A DNA stretch of 64,000 nucleotides from Tatumella terrea. Its GTDB lineage: Bacteria; Pseudomonadota; Gammaproteobacteria; Enterobacterales; Enterobacteriaceae. This document shows, one piece after another, positions 43,320 through 51,999 of this stretch (the first letter of the stretch is position 1; each line of letters opens with the position of its first letter). The notes below the pieces were generated by a model. That model did no database searches, was not told where the DNA came from, and saw nothing but the letters and a program-made list of their open reading frames with translations. The stretch covers positions 186,001 to 250,000 of the forward strand of contig NZ_BAAAFX010000002.1 of assembly GCF_039523755.1 (NCBI RefSeq). Direction: 5' to 3'. Position numbers and translations under genes: made by a program.

Positions 43320-45008
43320 GTGAAAGAAGGTAAGCACGCACTCCGATGGATGGCACTACTGATAGCGATTCCGGTCGGATTCGCCGGCGCGATGGTTACG
43401 CTGGCTTTTCGTCATACCCTTGATTTTTTCAATCGCCTGCTGTTCGGGCGTAGTGATGATATCACTCTGGCGATGCATGCCTGGCCCTGGTACTGCTGGC
43501 CACTGATTGTGGGGGGCGGGGGACTGATAGCCGGTATCTTCCTGCAATATGCGGTCAGATTAGAGAAAAAACAGCGTATTAATACCGACTATCTGGATGT
43601 CATCAATGCCAGGCTGGATGCCGTTCCTACCCGTACCTCGTTGTTTCGGGCACTCTCGTCGATCGCCAGTATTTCCAGTGGGGCCTCCATAGGGAAAGAA
43701 GGACCGATGGTCCAGTTAGCGGCACTGTGCGGCAGTATTATCGGTCGTTTTCTGCCCGCCGCGACCTTGCTGAAAAACAGTGATGTTGTGGCGATGGCTG
43801 CGGCTGCCGGTCTGGCTTCGGTTTACCATGCACCGCTGGCCTCTGCGATTTTTGTCGCCGAAGTGGCTTTTGGTATCTCCGCCTTGCAGCGGTTGATCCC
43901 GCTGGTGATTTCAGCCGCCGTCTCGGTAATGACCTTGTGGTGGCTCGGTGACCGATCAGCCCTCTATCCGCTGGCTGAGGTACAGTTCGACGTCAGTATT
44001 ACCAGCGTCGTGACGGTGGTGGCGATCGGCTGTATCGGCGGCCTGGCCGGGGCCGGATTTATCACCCTGACCGCCTACAGTAAAAAACAGTTTTCCCGGA
44101 TCACCCGTCTGCCTTACCGGCTGGCGAGCGGCGGGATCGCCGTGGGCCTGTTAGCCATACTGTCCACGGATATTCTGGGAAATGGCTATGAAGTGATCGT
44201 CAATATCTTTCGCGGTCACTACCTGTTGTCCGGGCTGTTGCTGGTGCTGGTGTTAAAATTGCTGGCGACCTGTTGCTCCGTCGGCTCTTCTGCGGTCGGG
44301 GGCATGTTTACGCCTTCATTACTGATAGGGGCGCTGGTCGGGGCAATGTTTACGGTGCTGACGGTACACCTCGGGGTTGGCACACAGCCTGGCTGGCTTT
44401 ACGCGGCCGTGGGGATGGGGGCCGTGCTGGCGGCTATCAGCCAGGCACCGTTAATGGCGATGCTGATGGTGATGGAAATGACCCTGAACAGCAGCCTGCT
44501 GTTCCCGTTGATGATAGCCACGGTACTGGCCACGATGGTGACCTATCGCCTGCAGTCCGCCGTGACTTATCCGCTGATCGCTACCCACTTTTCCCGTGCC
44601 GAAGCGAAGTTTGATTTTGATAACACCTCGATTGCTGAACTGATCATCCCCGGGGCGGCTATTTTGCCGGGAACCCCGGTCAGTGATGCTCTGGCGATCA
44701 GTACACTGAAGCGTGAACGCTACGTCTATGTCATCAATGAAAGCGGGCGCTTTCTGGGGGTGGTTTCTATTCATGAAATCGCAGCCAGTGTGCTTTCCCA
44801 GAAGATCACCTCAGACTCTCCGGTCAGTGCCGTGATGGATAACGAGTTTCCGTATGTCTGCCAGGGACAGAGCCTGCGGGAAGGCTGGGAGGCCTTTGAG
44901 AAGGTCACGTTAGAGCGTCTGCCGGTACTGAGTAATGATACCGAGCGCTATTTCCTGGGGGCGCTGACGAAAACCAGTCTGGTCCGTAAAGCCGGAGCCT
45001 TTATCTGA
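43320..45008 (+). CDS. ClC-family chloride channel/antiporter with CBS domains
   Basis: A GTG at 43320 (VKEGKHALRWM) with AGGA 6 bases upstream is the likely start, giving 562 residues; a TTG at 43260 is less likely. The membrane domain (about residues 10-420) carries SSGASIGKEGPMVQ. It includes the gating-type glutamate of the GREGP motif and resembles the ClcB-type SGSAIGREG block. GGMFTPSLLIGALVGA and AISQAPLMAMLMVMEMT correspond to later pore helices. Two CBS domains form the C-terminus (about 440-562). The glutamate suggests proton-coupled antiport. E. coli ClcA and ClcB lack CBS domains, so this is a different subtype. Confidence 0.88.
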   Translation: MKEGKHALRWMALLIAIPVGFAGAMVTLAFRHTLDFFNRLLFGRSDDITLAMHAWPWYCWPLIVGGGGLIAGIFLQYAVRLEKKQRINTDYLDVINARLDAVPTRTSLFRALSSIASISSGASIGKEGPMVQLAALCGSIIGRFLPAATLLKNSDVVAMAAAAGLASVYHAPLASAIFVAEVAFGISALQRLIPLVISAAVSVMTLWWLGDRSALYPLAEVQFDVSITSVVTVVAIGCIGGLAGAGFITLTAYSKKQFSRITRLPYRLASGGIAVGLLAILSTDILGNGYEVIVNIFRGHYLLSGLLLVLVLKLLATCCSVGSSAVGGMFTPSLLIGALVGAMFTVLTVHLGVGTQPGWLYAAVGMGAVLAAISQAPLMAMLMVMEMTLNSSLLFPLMIATVLATMVTYRLQSAVTYPLIATHFSRAEAKFDFDNTSIAELIIPGAAILPGTPVSDALAISTLKRERYVYVINESGRFLGVVSIHEIAASVLSQKITSDSPVSAVMDNEFPYVCQGQSLREGWEAFEKVTLERLPVLSNDTERYFLGALTKTSLVRKAGAFI

Positions 45009-45111
45009 GCCAGCCGGAACCCGGTCTTTGCGGTTGGGTTTATCGGCTAAAGCCAGTATACTGCGCCCCTTTTCAGAAGCCCCTGTTTGCCAGACCCGTG
45101 CCGGAGATATC

Positions 45112-46236
45112 ATGACCGTATTTGAAATGAGTGATTATTCACTTAACCTGCAACGCTTTCCGCGGACAGGCGATGACAGTGCTTTACAGGCCTGGGATGC
45201 CGCAGATGAATATCTGTTACAGCAGGAGATACCTCAGGGGCCGGTGTTTGTCTTTAACGACAATTTCGGGGCGCTGACCTGTGCGCTGGTCCATCAGGGG
45301 CGTCAGGTCTGGCACATCAGCGACTCACTGAATAGCCAGCAATCGGCACAGCAGAATCTGGCACTGAATGGCCTGGATGAAAGTCATGTCACCTTTGTCG
45401 ATAGCATGACAGCGCTGCCGTTAATCCCCGCGGTTGTGCTGATTAAAGTGCCAAAAACTCTGGCCCTGCTGGAATTCCAGCTCGGGACGTTGCGTGATGT
45501 GCTGCAGCCGGACACGGTGATCATTGGCGGAGCGAAAGCGAAGGATATCCATAATTCCACGCTGGCGCTGTTTGAACGTATTATCGGCGAAACAAAAACC
45601 TCACTGGCAAAGAAAAAAGCGCGACTCATTTTCAGTCGCTTCACGGTGGCGGAAATGACCCCGCGTGATGTTGCCGAGCGGTGGCCGCTGGAAGGCACCC
45701 CGTATATTATCCATAACCACGCGAATGTTTTTTCCCGTCAGTCGCTGGATATCGGTGCCCGTTTCTTTATGCGTCACCTGCCTCGCGGTCTGGAAGGGGA
45801 GATCATTGACCTCGGCTGTGGTAACGGCGTGATCGGCCTGAAAGCGCTGGTGGAGAATCCTGAGGCTAATGTTCACTTTGTGGATGAGTCCTGGATGGCC
45901 GTCGCCTCGGCACAGATTAATGCGGAAACGAACCTGCCCCATGAGCTTTCCCGCTGCCGTTTCACGGTGAACAATGTGTTGAGTGGTTTCGCCCCGGACA
46001 GCTATTCGGCGGTGTTATGCAATCCGCCCTTCCACCAGCAAAATGCGATTACGGAGCATGTCGCCTGGCAGATGTTCCGTGATGCGTTCCGTTGCCTGCA
46101 ATACGGCGGGGAATTAAGGATTGTTGCCAACCGTCACCTTGACCATGATCGAAAACTGAAAAAGCTTTTCGGTAACTGCCAGGTGGTGGGTTCTGATACA
46201 AAATTTGTCGTGCTGCGTTCCGTTAAACTCCGCTAA
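45112..46236 (+). CDS. rlmG: 23S rRNA (guanine(1835)-N2)-methyltransferase
   Basis: The ATG at 45112 (GGAGA upstream) gives 374 residues starting MTVFEMSDYSLNLQRFP. Two RlmG/RsmC-like halves are visible. The second is catalytic, with SAM motif DLGCGNGVIGLKAL (about residue 231) and the NPPF motif CNPPFHQQNAITEHVAWQMF (about 302). It methylates G1835 of 23S rRNA. In E. coli rlmG (ygjO) lies close to alx, which fits the placement here. Confidence 0.94.
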   Translation: MTVFEMSDYSLNLQRFPRTGDDSALQAWDAADEYLLQQEIPQGPVFVFNDNFGALTCALVHQGRQVWHISDSLNSQQSAQQNLALNGLDESHVTFVDSMTALPLIPAVVLIKVPKTLALLEFQLGTLRDVLQPDTVIIGGAKAKDIHNSTLALFERIIGETKTSLAKKKARLIFSRFTVAEMTPRDVAERWPLEGTPYIIHNHANVFSRQSLDIGARFFMRHLPRGLEGEIIDLGCGNGVIGLKALVENPEANVHFVDESWMAVASAQINAETNLPHELSRCRFTVNNVLSGFAPDSYSAVLCNPPFHQQNAITEHVAWQMFRDAFRCLQYGGELRIVANRHLDHDRKLKKLFGNCQVVGSDTKFVVLRSVKLR

Positions 46237-46386
46237 GCCGCAGGTCACCGGCGGGTCACTGAGTGTGGCCCGCCGGTCGTCAGGTCCGGTCTGCGCATGC
46301 TTTCAGGCTTAATTCCCGCCACCTTTCTGCGGGTCCCGGGTCCCGGAACCAAGCCGTAGCCCTTTAAACCGGTATCGTCTGTAAAA

Positions 46387-46598
46387 CCCGATAACTGCTG
46401 TGCAGTCCGGCATAGTGCCGCAAACCCCGATATCCGGTGAAATAAGTGACGCGCCAGCGAAAGCGCATTTCCTCCGGGAACCCCGATATCTGCTGTGGAG
46501 TCCGGCATAGTACCGCAAACTCCGATATCCGGTGAAATAAGTGATGCGCAGCGACAGCGCAATTCCTCTGTTAACGCCGGCATCTGCTTCGCAGTCCG
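46387..46598. repeat. tandem repeat of about 95 bp, 2.2 copies
   Basis: The anchor TCCGGCATAG/TCCG occurs at 46406, 46501 and, truncated, 46595, giving a period of 94-95 bp. Each full copy includes GATATCCGGTGAAATAAGTGA and CGATA(A/T)CTGCTGTG. GATATC flanks and inner CGG/CCG segments could fold into a branched hairpin. The units do not resemble the 3' ends of rlmG or of the PgeF-like gene on either side. The whole 395-bp gap (46237-46631) has no supported gene; a GC stem ACCGGCGGG/CCCGCCGGT at 46246-46277 may end rlmG transcription. Confidence 0.75.
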
Positions 46599-46631
46599 TT
46601 ACTTCCTGTTTCCTGTGGCTCTCTCTGGTCT

Positions 46632-47375
46632 TCAGTCAGCCTGCGGCCGCGCGGGTAAATCACCGGCAATCCATGAAAAGCGTAACTGATAGCCTTCATC
46701 CGTATGAGTATTACGCCGGTAACTGGCCCCCGGTTCTGCCATACAGTAAGTACACTGATTCAGGTTATCGATCCGCGATGCCGCAATTCCTTCCTGCAGT
46801 AACATCCGGGTGGCCAGTGCCGGTAAATCCAGCCAGAAAGCGGGCTGTGTGGAGGGCGCGGTCGGGCGCAGAGCGCGGGGATTTATCGCCGGGTGAAAGG
46901 CGCCGGGGAGCGGCCCGCTGACATAACGGCAGGCTTTAATCTCTTCCACCAGGGGTAAACCCAGTTCATAGCAACAGGGGCCTATCGCCGGGCCGATCGC
47001 CACGAAAAGATCAGCGGCGGTGGATCCCGCCTGAAAAAATTGTCTCAGGGTCTGTTGCAATATCCCGGCCAGCGTACCTTTCAGCCCGGCGTGGGCTGCC
47101 GCCACCTGATGTGTTTTTTCTGATGCGATAAGTACCGGTAAACAGTCGGCAGTATAGATGGCGACCGGTTGCCCGTGATGGCTGAACAAGGCATCCGCCA
47201 CCGACTGCTTCGGGGGAAAGTTACTCTCTGCCGGACAGACGGTAGCGGTATGACGCTGCAGAGCATAGGCTGTGTTATCGGGAGGACGCTGACCTGAAGG
47301 TAAAAAGCTATGTCTGACCCAGCCGAGAGAACGGAGAAGGGACGATTGCTGACCTGCGGAAGAGGGAAGGGACAT
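46632..47375 (-). CDS. PgeF-like multicopper polyphenol oxidase/laccase-domain protein (YfiH family)
   Basis: The ATG at 47375 gives 247 residues. The three metal-site residues of the YfiH/PgeF family can be placed at LQRHTATV (histidine), YTADCLPV (cysteine) and AAAHAGLKG (histidine). AIGPAIGPCCYELG and CTYCMAEPGASYRRN are also family blocks. PgeF hydrolyses misincorporated serine-containing UDP-MurNAc-L-serine in murein synthesis, and other members are purine nucleosidases. E. coli pgeF sits next to rluD, so this copy next to rlmG is likely a second, divergent paralogue. Function is inferred from family only. Confidence 0.75.
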   Translation of the reverse strand: MSLPSSAGQQSSLLRSLGWVRHSFLPSGQRPPDNTAYALQRHTATVCPAESNFPPKQSVADALFSHHGQPVAIYTADCLPVLIASEKTHQVAAAHAGLKGTLAGILQQTLRQFFQAGSTAADLFVAIGPAIGPCCYELGLPLVEEIKACRYVSGPLPGAFHPAINPRALRPTAPSTQPAFWLDLPALATRMLLQEGIAASRIDNLNQCTYCMAEPGASYRRNTHTDEGYQLRFSWIAGDLPARPQAD

Positions 47376-47486
47376 AGGCATTTCCTGTTGAATAATTTCA
47401 TCCAGCGATTGCATTTATAATGAAGATACTGCGATAGTCCTTACGGGGTCAATGACTGAATATTAACAATAAGATGAGGAAATTAA

Positions 47487-48284
47487 ATGAAAAAGCGCTG
47501 GCTTTTAACCTTACCTGCGCTGGTAGTTCTTGGACTATCCGGCTGTGCGCAAAACACACAACAACGACTCAATGACCAGACGGTGACGGCGGTAAACTGG
47601 ATGCAGCAATCCGGTGAATATCAGGCACTGACCTGGCAGGCATTCAATGCAGCCACGGCCGCGTTCGATCATGCCTCCTCGCTGACCGGTAAACCGAAAG
47701 CGGTGATTGTTGATCTGGATGAAACCATGCTGGATAACAGCGCCTATTCGGCCTGGCAGGCGAAGAATGGCAAATCTTTCAGTGATGCGACCTGGTCTGC
47801 CTGGACACAGGCGAAGCAAGCCCGTGCTATCCCGGGGGCGGTAGAGTTTGCCCGCTATGTCGACAGCCATGGCGGTACGGTGTTCTATGTCTCTAACCGT
47901 GATCAGAAAGACTATCAGGCCACCGTCGAAAATATGCAGGCACTGGGCTTTCCTGGCGTGAACGAAAAAACCGTGTTCCTGAGTACCGGTTCGTCTAATA
48001 AGCAGGCCCGTTTTGATCAGATCACCCAATCCGGGGCGAATGTGGTGCTATATATCGGTGATAACCTGAATGACTTTGGCGGGGCGACCTGGCATAAAGG
48101 GAATGCTGAGCGCCGTAACTTTGTCAGCAGTAATCATCAGTTGTTTGGTACCCGTTTTATTATTCTGCCCAACGCAGAGTACGGTGACTGGGAGAGCGGA
48201 ATGGCTCCCGGCTATAACTCTCTGACCGACCAGCAAAAAATCGATGTCCGTGAGCAGCATTTGCGTGCGTGGGACGGAAAATAA
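47487..48284 (+). CDS. lipoprotein e(P4)-family 5'-nucleotidase/acid phosphatase
   Basis: The 265-residue protein has a lipoprotein signal peptide with lipobox LSGC at residue 20. It is a class C acid phosphatase of the HAD superfamily: the nucleophile motif VIVDLDETMLDNSAYSAWQAK (about residue 74) and the later IGDNLNDFGG (about 191) are both present. Haemophilus e(P4) dephosphorylates NMN and nucleotides for NAD uptake. It could serve as an outer-membrane-anchored nucleotide scavenger. Confidence 0.88.
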   Translation: MKKRWLLTLPALVVLGLSGCAQNTQQRLNDQTVTAVNWMQQSGEYQALTWQAFNAATAAFDHASSLTGKPKAVIVDLDETMLDNSAYSAWQAKNGKSFSDATWSAWTQAKQARAIPGAVEFARYVDSHGGTVFYVSNRDQKDYQATVENMQALGFPGVNEKTVFLSTGSSNKQARFDQITQSGANVVLYIGDNLNDFGGATWHKGNAERRNFVSSNHQLFGTRFIILPNAEYGDWESGMAPGYNSLTDQQKIDVREQHLRAWDGK

Positions 48285-48300
48285 AGATTAAGCGTTAAAC

Positions 48301-48326
48301 GGGCGCCCTCTGCGGGGTGCCTTTTC
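48301..48326 (+). terminator. terminator after the e(P4)-like phosphatase gene
   Basis: GGCGCCC and GGGTGCC pair (one G-T) around TCTGCG, followed by TTTT. Confidence 0.7.
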
Positions 48327-48633
48327 ACGATTAAATCCGGCCACCGACCGATATTCACTCTGTCAAAGCCTCCTCCGGTGCAGTAAAATTCCTAACTTCA
48401 TCCAACATCCGTCGCTCCGTCATCGGAACCCTGACACTGAACGCCTGTCATCGCACACCCGATTGTGCGGTGTATGTTTCGGTTGACTACGGTTTTACCT
48501 TCAGGCAGGTCATTACGTTCTGCTGATTTCCGGGTGGTCTTTATCTGCGTGGTCCGCTGAGACACAGCTAACCGGGGCCGCAGGGATCCCGGTTTATGAA
48601 GACACGAGCAGGCACTGCCTGGGGTAGTAAGTC
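48327..48633 (+). other. upstream region of the diguanylate cyclase gene
   Basis: This gap of about 307 bp contains a small hairpin (CGCACA/TGTGCG at 48452-48469) and a TTGACT near 48483 without a good -10 partner at 17 bp. No gene was recognised. Confidence 0.4.
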
Positions 48634-50058
48634 ATGACATTTCGGGTATTCCGTGAAAAAAATACCGTTGCCAACGGACTGGTCATTTTTTTCTTAACCG
48701 CCTTCTTATGCGCTATCGGCAGCCATTTGCGTTTGCCGATGGTGTTATCGCTGTTCTGGATAGTCAATGCGGTCATTGCAGGGTTATTTATCCGTAAGCC
48801 CTGGCTGCACACGCCGCTGAACTATCTGTGGTGTTATGGCGGTATGGTGGCCAACGATGTACTTTTTTCCGGGTGGGCGATGGAATCGTTTACGATCAAT
48901 ATCGCAAATATTATTTTTATTCTTATCGCCTCCTGTGCCCTGAACCGTTACCCGCCTTATTTGCAGGGGAAAGCCAATATTCGTCATATTATGCTGATTT
49001 TCCCCGTCTGTTTGCTGGCGGCATTGGCCTGCGGTCTCTGGGGGGCACTGGCCTCGGGGGGGATCAATAGCGGGATCGCGTTTATGCTGTCTGCCGGCGA
49101 CTGGAGCAGTGAACAGTTTTCGACCGGCCTGCTGTTATTACCCCTGATCCTGACGTTTTATCGGAAAAGCGACTATCACTGGCGTCTGCATTCTTTGTTA
49201 CCGATAGGGTCGGTGATCCTGTTATTAGCCGCCGCCATTATGCTGGGCGGGCCGGGTAGCCTGGCGATCCCCCTGCCCGGGCTTATCTGGTGTGCACTGG
49301 TGTTACCGATTTCCGTGACCTGTCTGATGACGTGCCTGACCGGTGTGGCGGAAATCATGCTGATTTATATGAATATTATCCGCGTCAGTTCCGGCTTTTT
49401 ACCTTCGGCGGTGACACCGCTGATTTCGGTACGTCTCGGGATTGCGGCGCTGGCACTGACGCCTTATATGGTAGCGGTCAGTCTGGAGGCCATTCGGGAG
49501 TTAAACCGGCAACTGGCGACGCGTGCTAATTACGATTTCCTGACCCGCCTGCTCTCGCGGGCCGGATTATTCGACAGCCTGACCCGACAGCCTTTCCGCC
49601 CCGGTAAGACGATGGGGTTGATCCTGCTGGACGTGGATTTCTTTAAGCAGATCAATGATAACTACGGCCATGATGGCGGTGATTTGGTATTACGGGAAAT
49701 CAGTCGCCGTCTGGCGGGATCGGTAGTCCCGTCGGCCAGACTGTCACGCTTTGGTGGTGAGGAGTTTGCTGTGGTTCTGTTTGAATGTGATGAACCCCGA
49801 TTATACCGGCAGGCTGAGGCTTTACGCCTGGCCGTCTCCGGTGAGCCTTTTACCGTAGTACAGGGAGAAATTCCTGTGTCGGTCAGCCTGGGCACTGCGC
49901 TGGAAATTGCCGGTGAGGACAAGAACTGGACCACAGTAATGAACCGTCTGGTCAGCGTGGCGGACAGTCATCTGTATACTTCAAAACGTAGTGGCAGAAA
50001 CCGGACAACTCCGGTCTGGCAGGAGCCTGCCAGACCGGGGGAACCTGACATCGATTAG
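48634..50058 (+). CDS. membrane-anchored diguanylate cyclase (MASE1-like + GGDEF)
   Basis: The 474-residue protein has an N-terminal hydrophobic region of about 290 residues with several membrane helices, consistent with a MASE1-type sensory module. A GGDEF domain (about 300-455) follows. The active-site loop is RFGGEEFAVVLF and the metal-binding block LLDVDFFKQINDNYGHDGGD is intact, so it should make cyclic di-GMP. The inhibitory RxxD site is replaced by VPSA, so product inhibition is probably lost. Its stop overlaps the ddlA stop on the other strand. Confidence 0.9.
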   Translation: MTFRVFREKNTVANGLVIFFLTAFLCAIGSHLRLPMVLSLFWIVNAVIAGLFIRKPWLHTPLNYLWCYGGMVANDVLFSGWAMESFTINIANIIFILIASCALNRYPPYLQGKANIRHIMLIFPVCLLAALACGLWGALASGGINSGIAFMLSAGDWSSEQFSTGLLLLPLILTFYRKSDYHWRLHSLLPIGSVILLLAAAIMLGGPGSLAIPLPGLIWCALVLPISVTCLMTCLTGVAEIMLIYMNIIRVSSGFLPSAVTPLISVRLGIAALALTPYMVAVSLEAIRELNRQLATRANYDFLTRLLSRAGLFDSLTRQPFRPGKTMGLILLDVDFFKQINDNYGHDGGDLVLREISRRLAGSVVPSARLSRFGGEEFAVVLFECDEPRLYRQAEALRLAVSGEPFTVVQGEIPVSVSLGTALEIAGEDKNWTTVMNRLVSVADSHLYTSKRSGRNRTTPVWQEPARPGEPDID

Positions 50059-51155
50059 TGGTCAAAGGCCGCTGTCATTTGTTTATCCTGGTCATAACGT
50101 TCAAACGCCAGTTCAATCAACCGGGTGATCAACTCACTGTACCCGAGACCACTGGCCTGCCAGAGTTTAGGGTACATGCTGATATTGGTGAAGCCAGGTA
50201 ATGTATTGATTTCGTTGATAATAACCTGGTTTTCCGGTGTCAGGAATACATCGACACGCGCCATGCCACAACATTCGAGTGCCTGAAACGCCTGCAGTGC
50301 GATTTCACGGATACGGCTATCGGCATCCGGGGATATCTCTGCCGGTACGACCACCTGTGCGCCTTGCTCATTAATGTACTTGGTCTGATAAGAGTAAAAC
50401 TCATCACTGAGCACGATTTCACCGCAGTGGCTGGCTTCAGGCTGGTCGTTGCCGAGCACAGCACATTCGATTTCACGTCCGACAATGCCGGTCTCGATCA
50501 GCACCTTACGGTCATAGCGGAACGCTTCTTCTAACGCCGGCAGTAATTCGCCGGCATGGTGAACTTTACTGACCCCGACAGAAGAGCCCTGGTTCGCCGG
50601 TTTTACAAACAGGGGCAGTCCCAGCTCTGCGATCACCGCGGCCGGATCGATCTCCTGCTGGCGGTTACGGTAAGCGGTAATGAAAGGTGCAACCTGTAAT
50701 CCGGCATCCCGTAACAGGCGTTTAGTGACTTCTTTATCCATGCTGACCGCGGAGCCGAGGACGCCGGAGCCGACAAAGGGCAGGTTTGCCATCCGCAGCA
50801 GCCCCTGTAGAGAACCGTCTTCACCCAGCGTGCCGTGGACAATCGGGAAGATGACATCGACCTGCGGCACAGGTGCCAGTACGTCACGCTCAATTAACTG
50901 TTGCTGTTCCTTACCGGGAACCAGTGCGACCTCGCGGGCCGAACGGTTAAGCGCAATATGCTGAGGGTCATTAGCATGCAGTAAGAAATCAGACTGCTCA
51001 TTCAGTTGCCAGTATCCCTGCTTATTAATCCCCAGAAGCACAACTTCAAATTTTGTTTTATCAATAGCATCAATGATATTTTTGGCTGACTGTAATGAGA
51101 CTTCATGCTCAGCCGATTTCCCACCAAAAATAATTCCTACACGTTGTTTTGTCAT
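50055..51155 (-). CDS. ddlA: D-alanine--D-alanine ligase A
   Basis: The ATG at 51155 gives 366 residues starting MTKQRVGIIFGGKSAEHEVSLQSAKNIIDAID; longer frames are not conserved. ATP-grasp features are visible: PIVHGTLGEDGSLQGLLRMA near residue 103, KPANQGSSVGVSKV near 180, and NEINTLPGFTNISMYPKLW near 318. The match to E. coli DdlA, not DdlB, is close throughout. It makes the D-Ala-D-Ala dipeptide for peptidoglycan. The TAA stop overlaps the TAG stop of the convergent diguanylate cyclase gene. Confidence 0.95.
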   Translation of the reverse strand: MTKQRVGIIFGGKSAEHEVSLQSAKNIIDAIDKTKFEVVLLGINKQGYWQLNEQSDFLLHANDPQHIALNRSAREVALVPGKEQQQLIERDVLAPVPQVDVIFPIVHGTLGEDGSLQGLLRMANLPFVGSGVLGSAVSMDKEVTKRLLRDAGLQVAPFITAYRNRQQEIDPAAVIAELGLPLFVKPANQGSSVGVSKVHHAGELLPALEEAFRYDRKVLIETGIVGREIECAVLGNDQPEASHCGEIVLSDEFYSYQTKYINEQGAQVVVPAEISPDADSRIREIALQAFQALECCGMARVDVFLTPENQVIINEINTLPGFTNISMYPKLWQASGLGYSELITRLIELAFERYDQDKQMTAAFDH

Positions 51156-51275
51156 TCTGGTCTGCCTGAATAGCCTGGTACAAAGGCACAACATACCATG
51201 CAGCGAAAGGCGACAACAGTACTCTGCTTGATTACGCGCCGGGTGGCTCATTTTTCAGACCAAAGATAAGCGTTG

Positions 51276-51950
51276 TTACTGTCCTGTCCACTCGCGCAAC
51301 AGGTTATGGTACAGATGCAGTAACGAAACACCGACCGCCGGGGCTTCTGCGTTTTGTTGCAGAGTGCGGATGTTTTCATCGAGAGAAATCAGCATGGCAC
51401 GTTTGTTTTCATCACGGATCATCGACTGGATCCACATAAAGGAGGCCAGACGCTCTCCGGACGTCACCGGTGTCACACAATGCAAACTGCCGGAGGGGTA
51501 GAGCACCATGTCCCCCGCGGGTAATCTGACCCGGTGCTCGCCATAGGTATCCTTAATCACCAGTTCTCCGCCCTGATAACTGTCCGGGTCTGAGAGAAAT
51601 AAGGTGGCGGAAATGTCTGTTCTCAGCCAGGCGTTGCCTTCACGCCGCACGGCTCCGTCGACATGAAACCCGTAGGTGCCCCCTTCGCGGTAACGGTTGA
51701 ACAGCGGGCTGGAAATATTGACCGGCAGAGTGGCCGAGAAAAACTGCGGGTGGCTGTTGAGTTTATCCAGCACAAAACGTTGTAACTCCTGCCATTCATG
51801 GCTGGCGGTATCGACCTGCTGGTTAGACTTGACCTCAGCCCCCAGATGGCCGGTGGTGGCCCGCCCATCGACCCAGGGGCTGACCGCCAGTTTATTACGG
51901 ATCAGTCTGACTTCGTCCGGGCTGAGCAGGCCGGAGATTTTTTGCATCAT
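51276..51950 (-). CDS. piuC: Fe(II)/2-oxoglutarate-dependent hydroxylase PiuC/YbiX
   Basis: The 224-residue protein matches E. coli YbiX almost throughout. The double-stranded beta-helix metal site is present: H96 and D98 in YGFHVDGAV, H157 in SGSLHCVTP, and R167 as the likely 2-oxoglutarate anchor. PiuC-type genes are linked to siderophore receptors, probably helping release or modify iron-siderophore. It lies 49 bp after fiu on the same strand, so it should be induced with fiu under iron limitation. Confidence 0.92.
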   Translation of the reverse strand: MMQKISGLLSPDEVRLIRNKLAVSPWVDGRATTGHLGAEVKSNQQVDTASHEWQELQRFVLDKLNSHPQFFSATLPVNISSPLFNRYREGGTYGFHVDGAVRREGNAWLRTDISATLFLSDPDSYQGGELVIKDTYGEHRVRLPAGDMVLYPSGSLHCVTPVTSGERLASFMWIQSMIRDENKRAMLISLDENIRTLQQNAEAPAVGVSLLHLYHNLLREWTGQ

Positions 51951-51999
51951 AAACAGGTTCCTGCAAAGATGCCGCAGCCAGGCTGCGGCATGTCGGGGA

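Noticed and set aside
46245..46583. 112-codon minus-strand frame
   Set aside because: It spans a tandem repeat and its peptide simply repeats with the 95-bp period; no start signal or family match.
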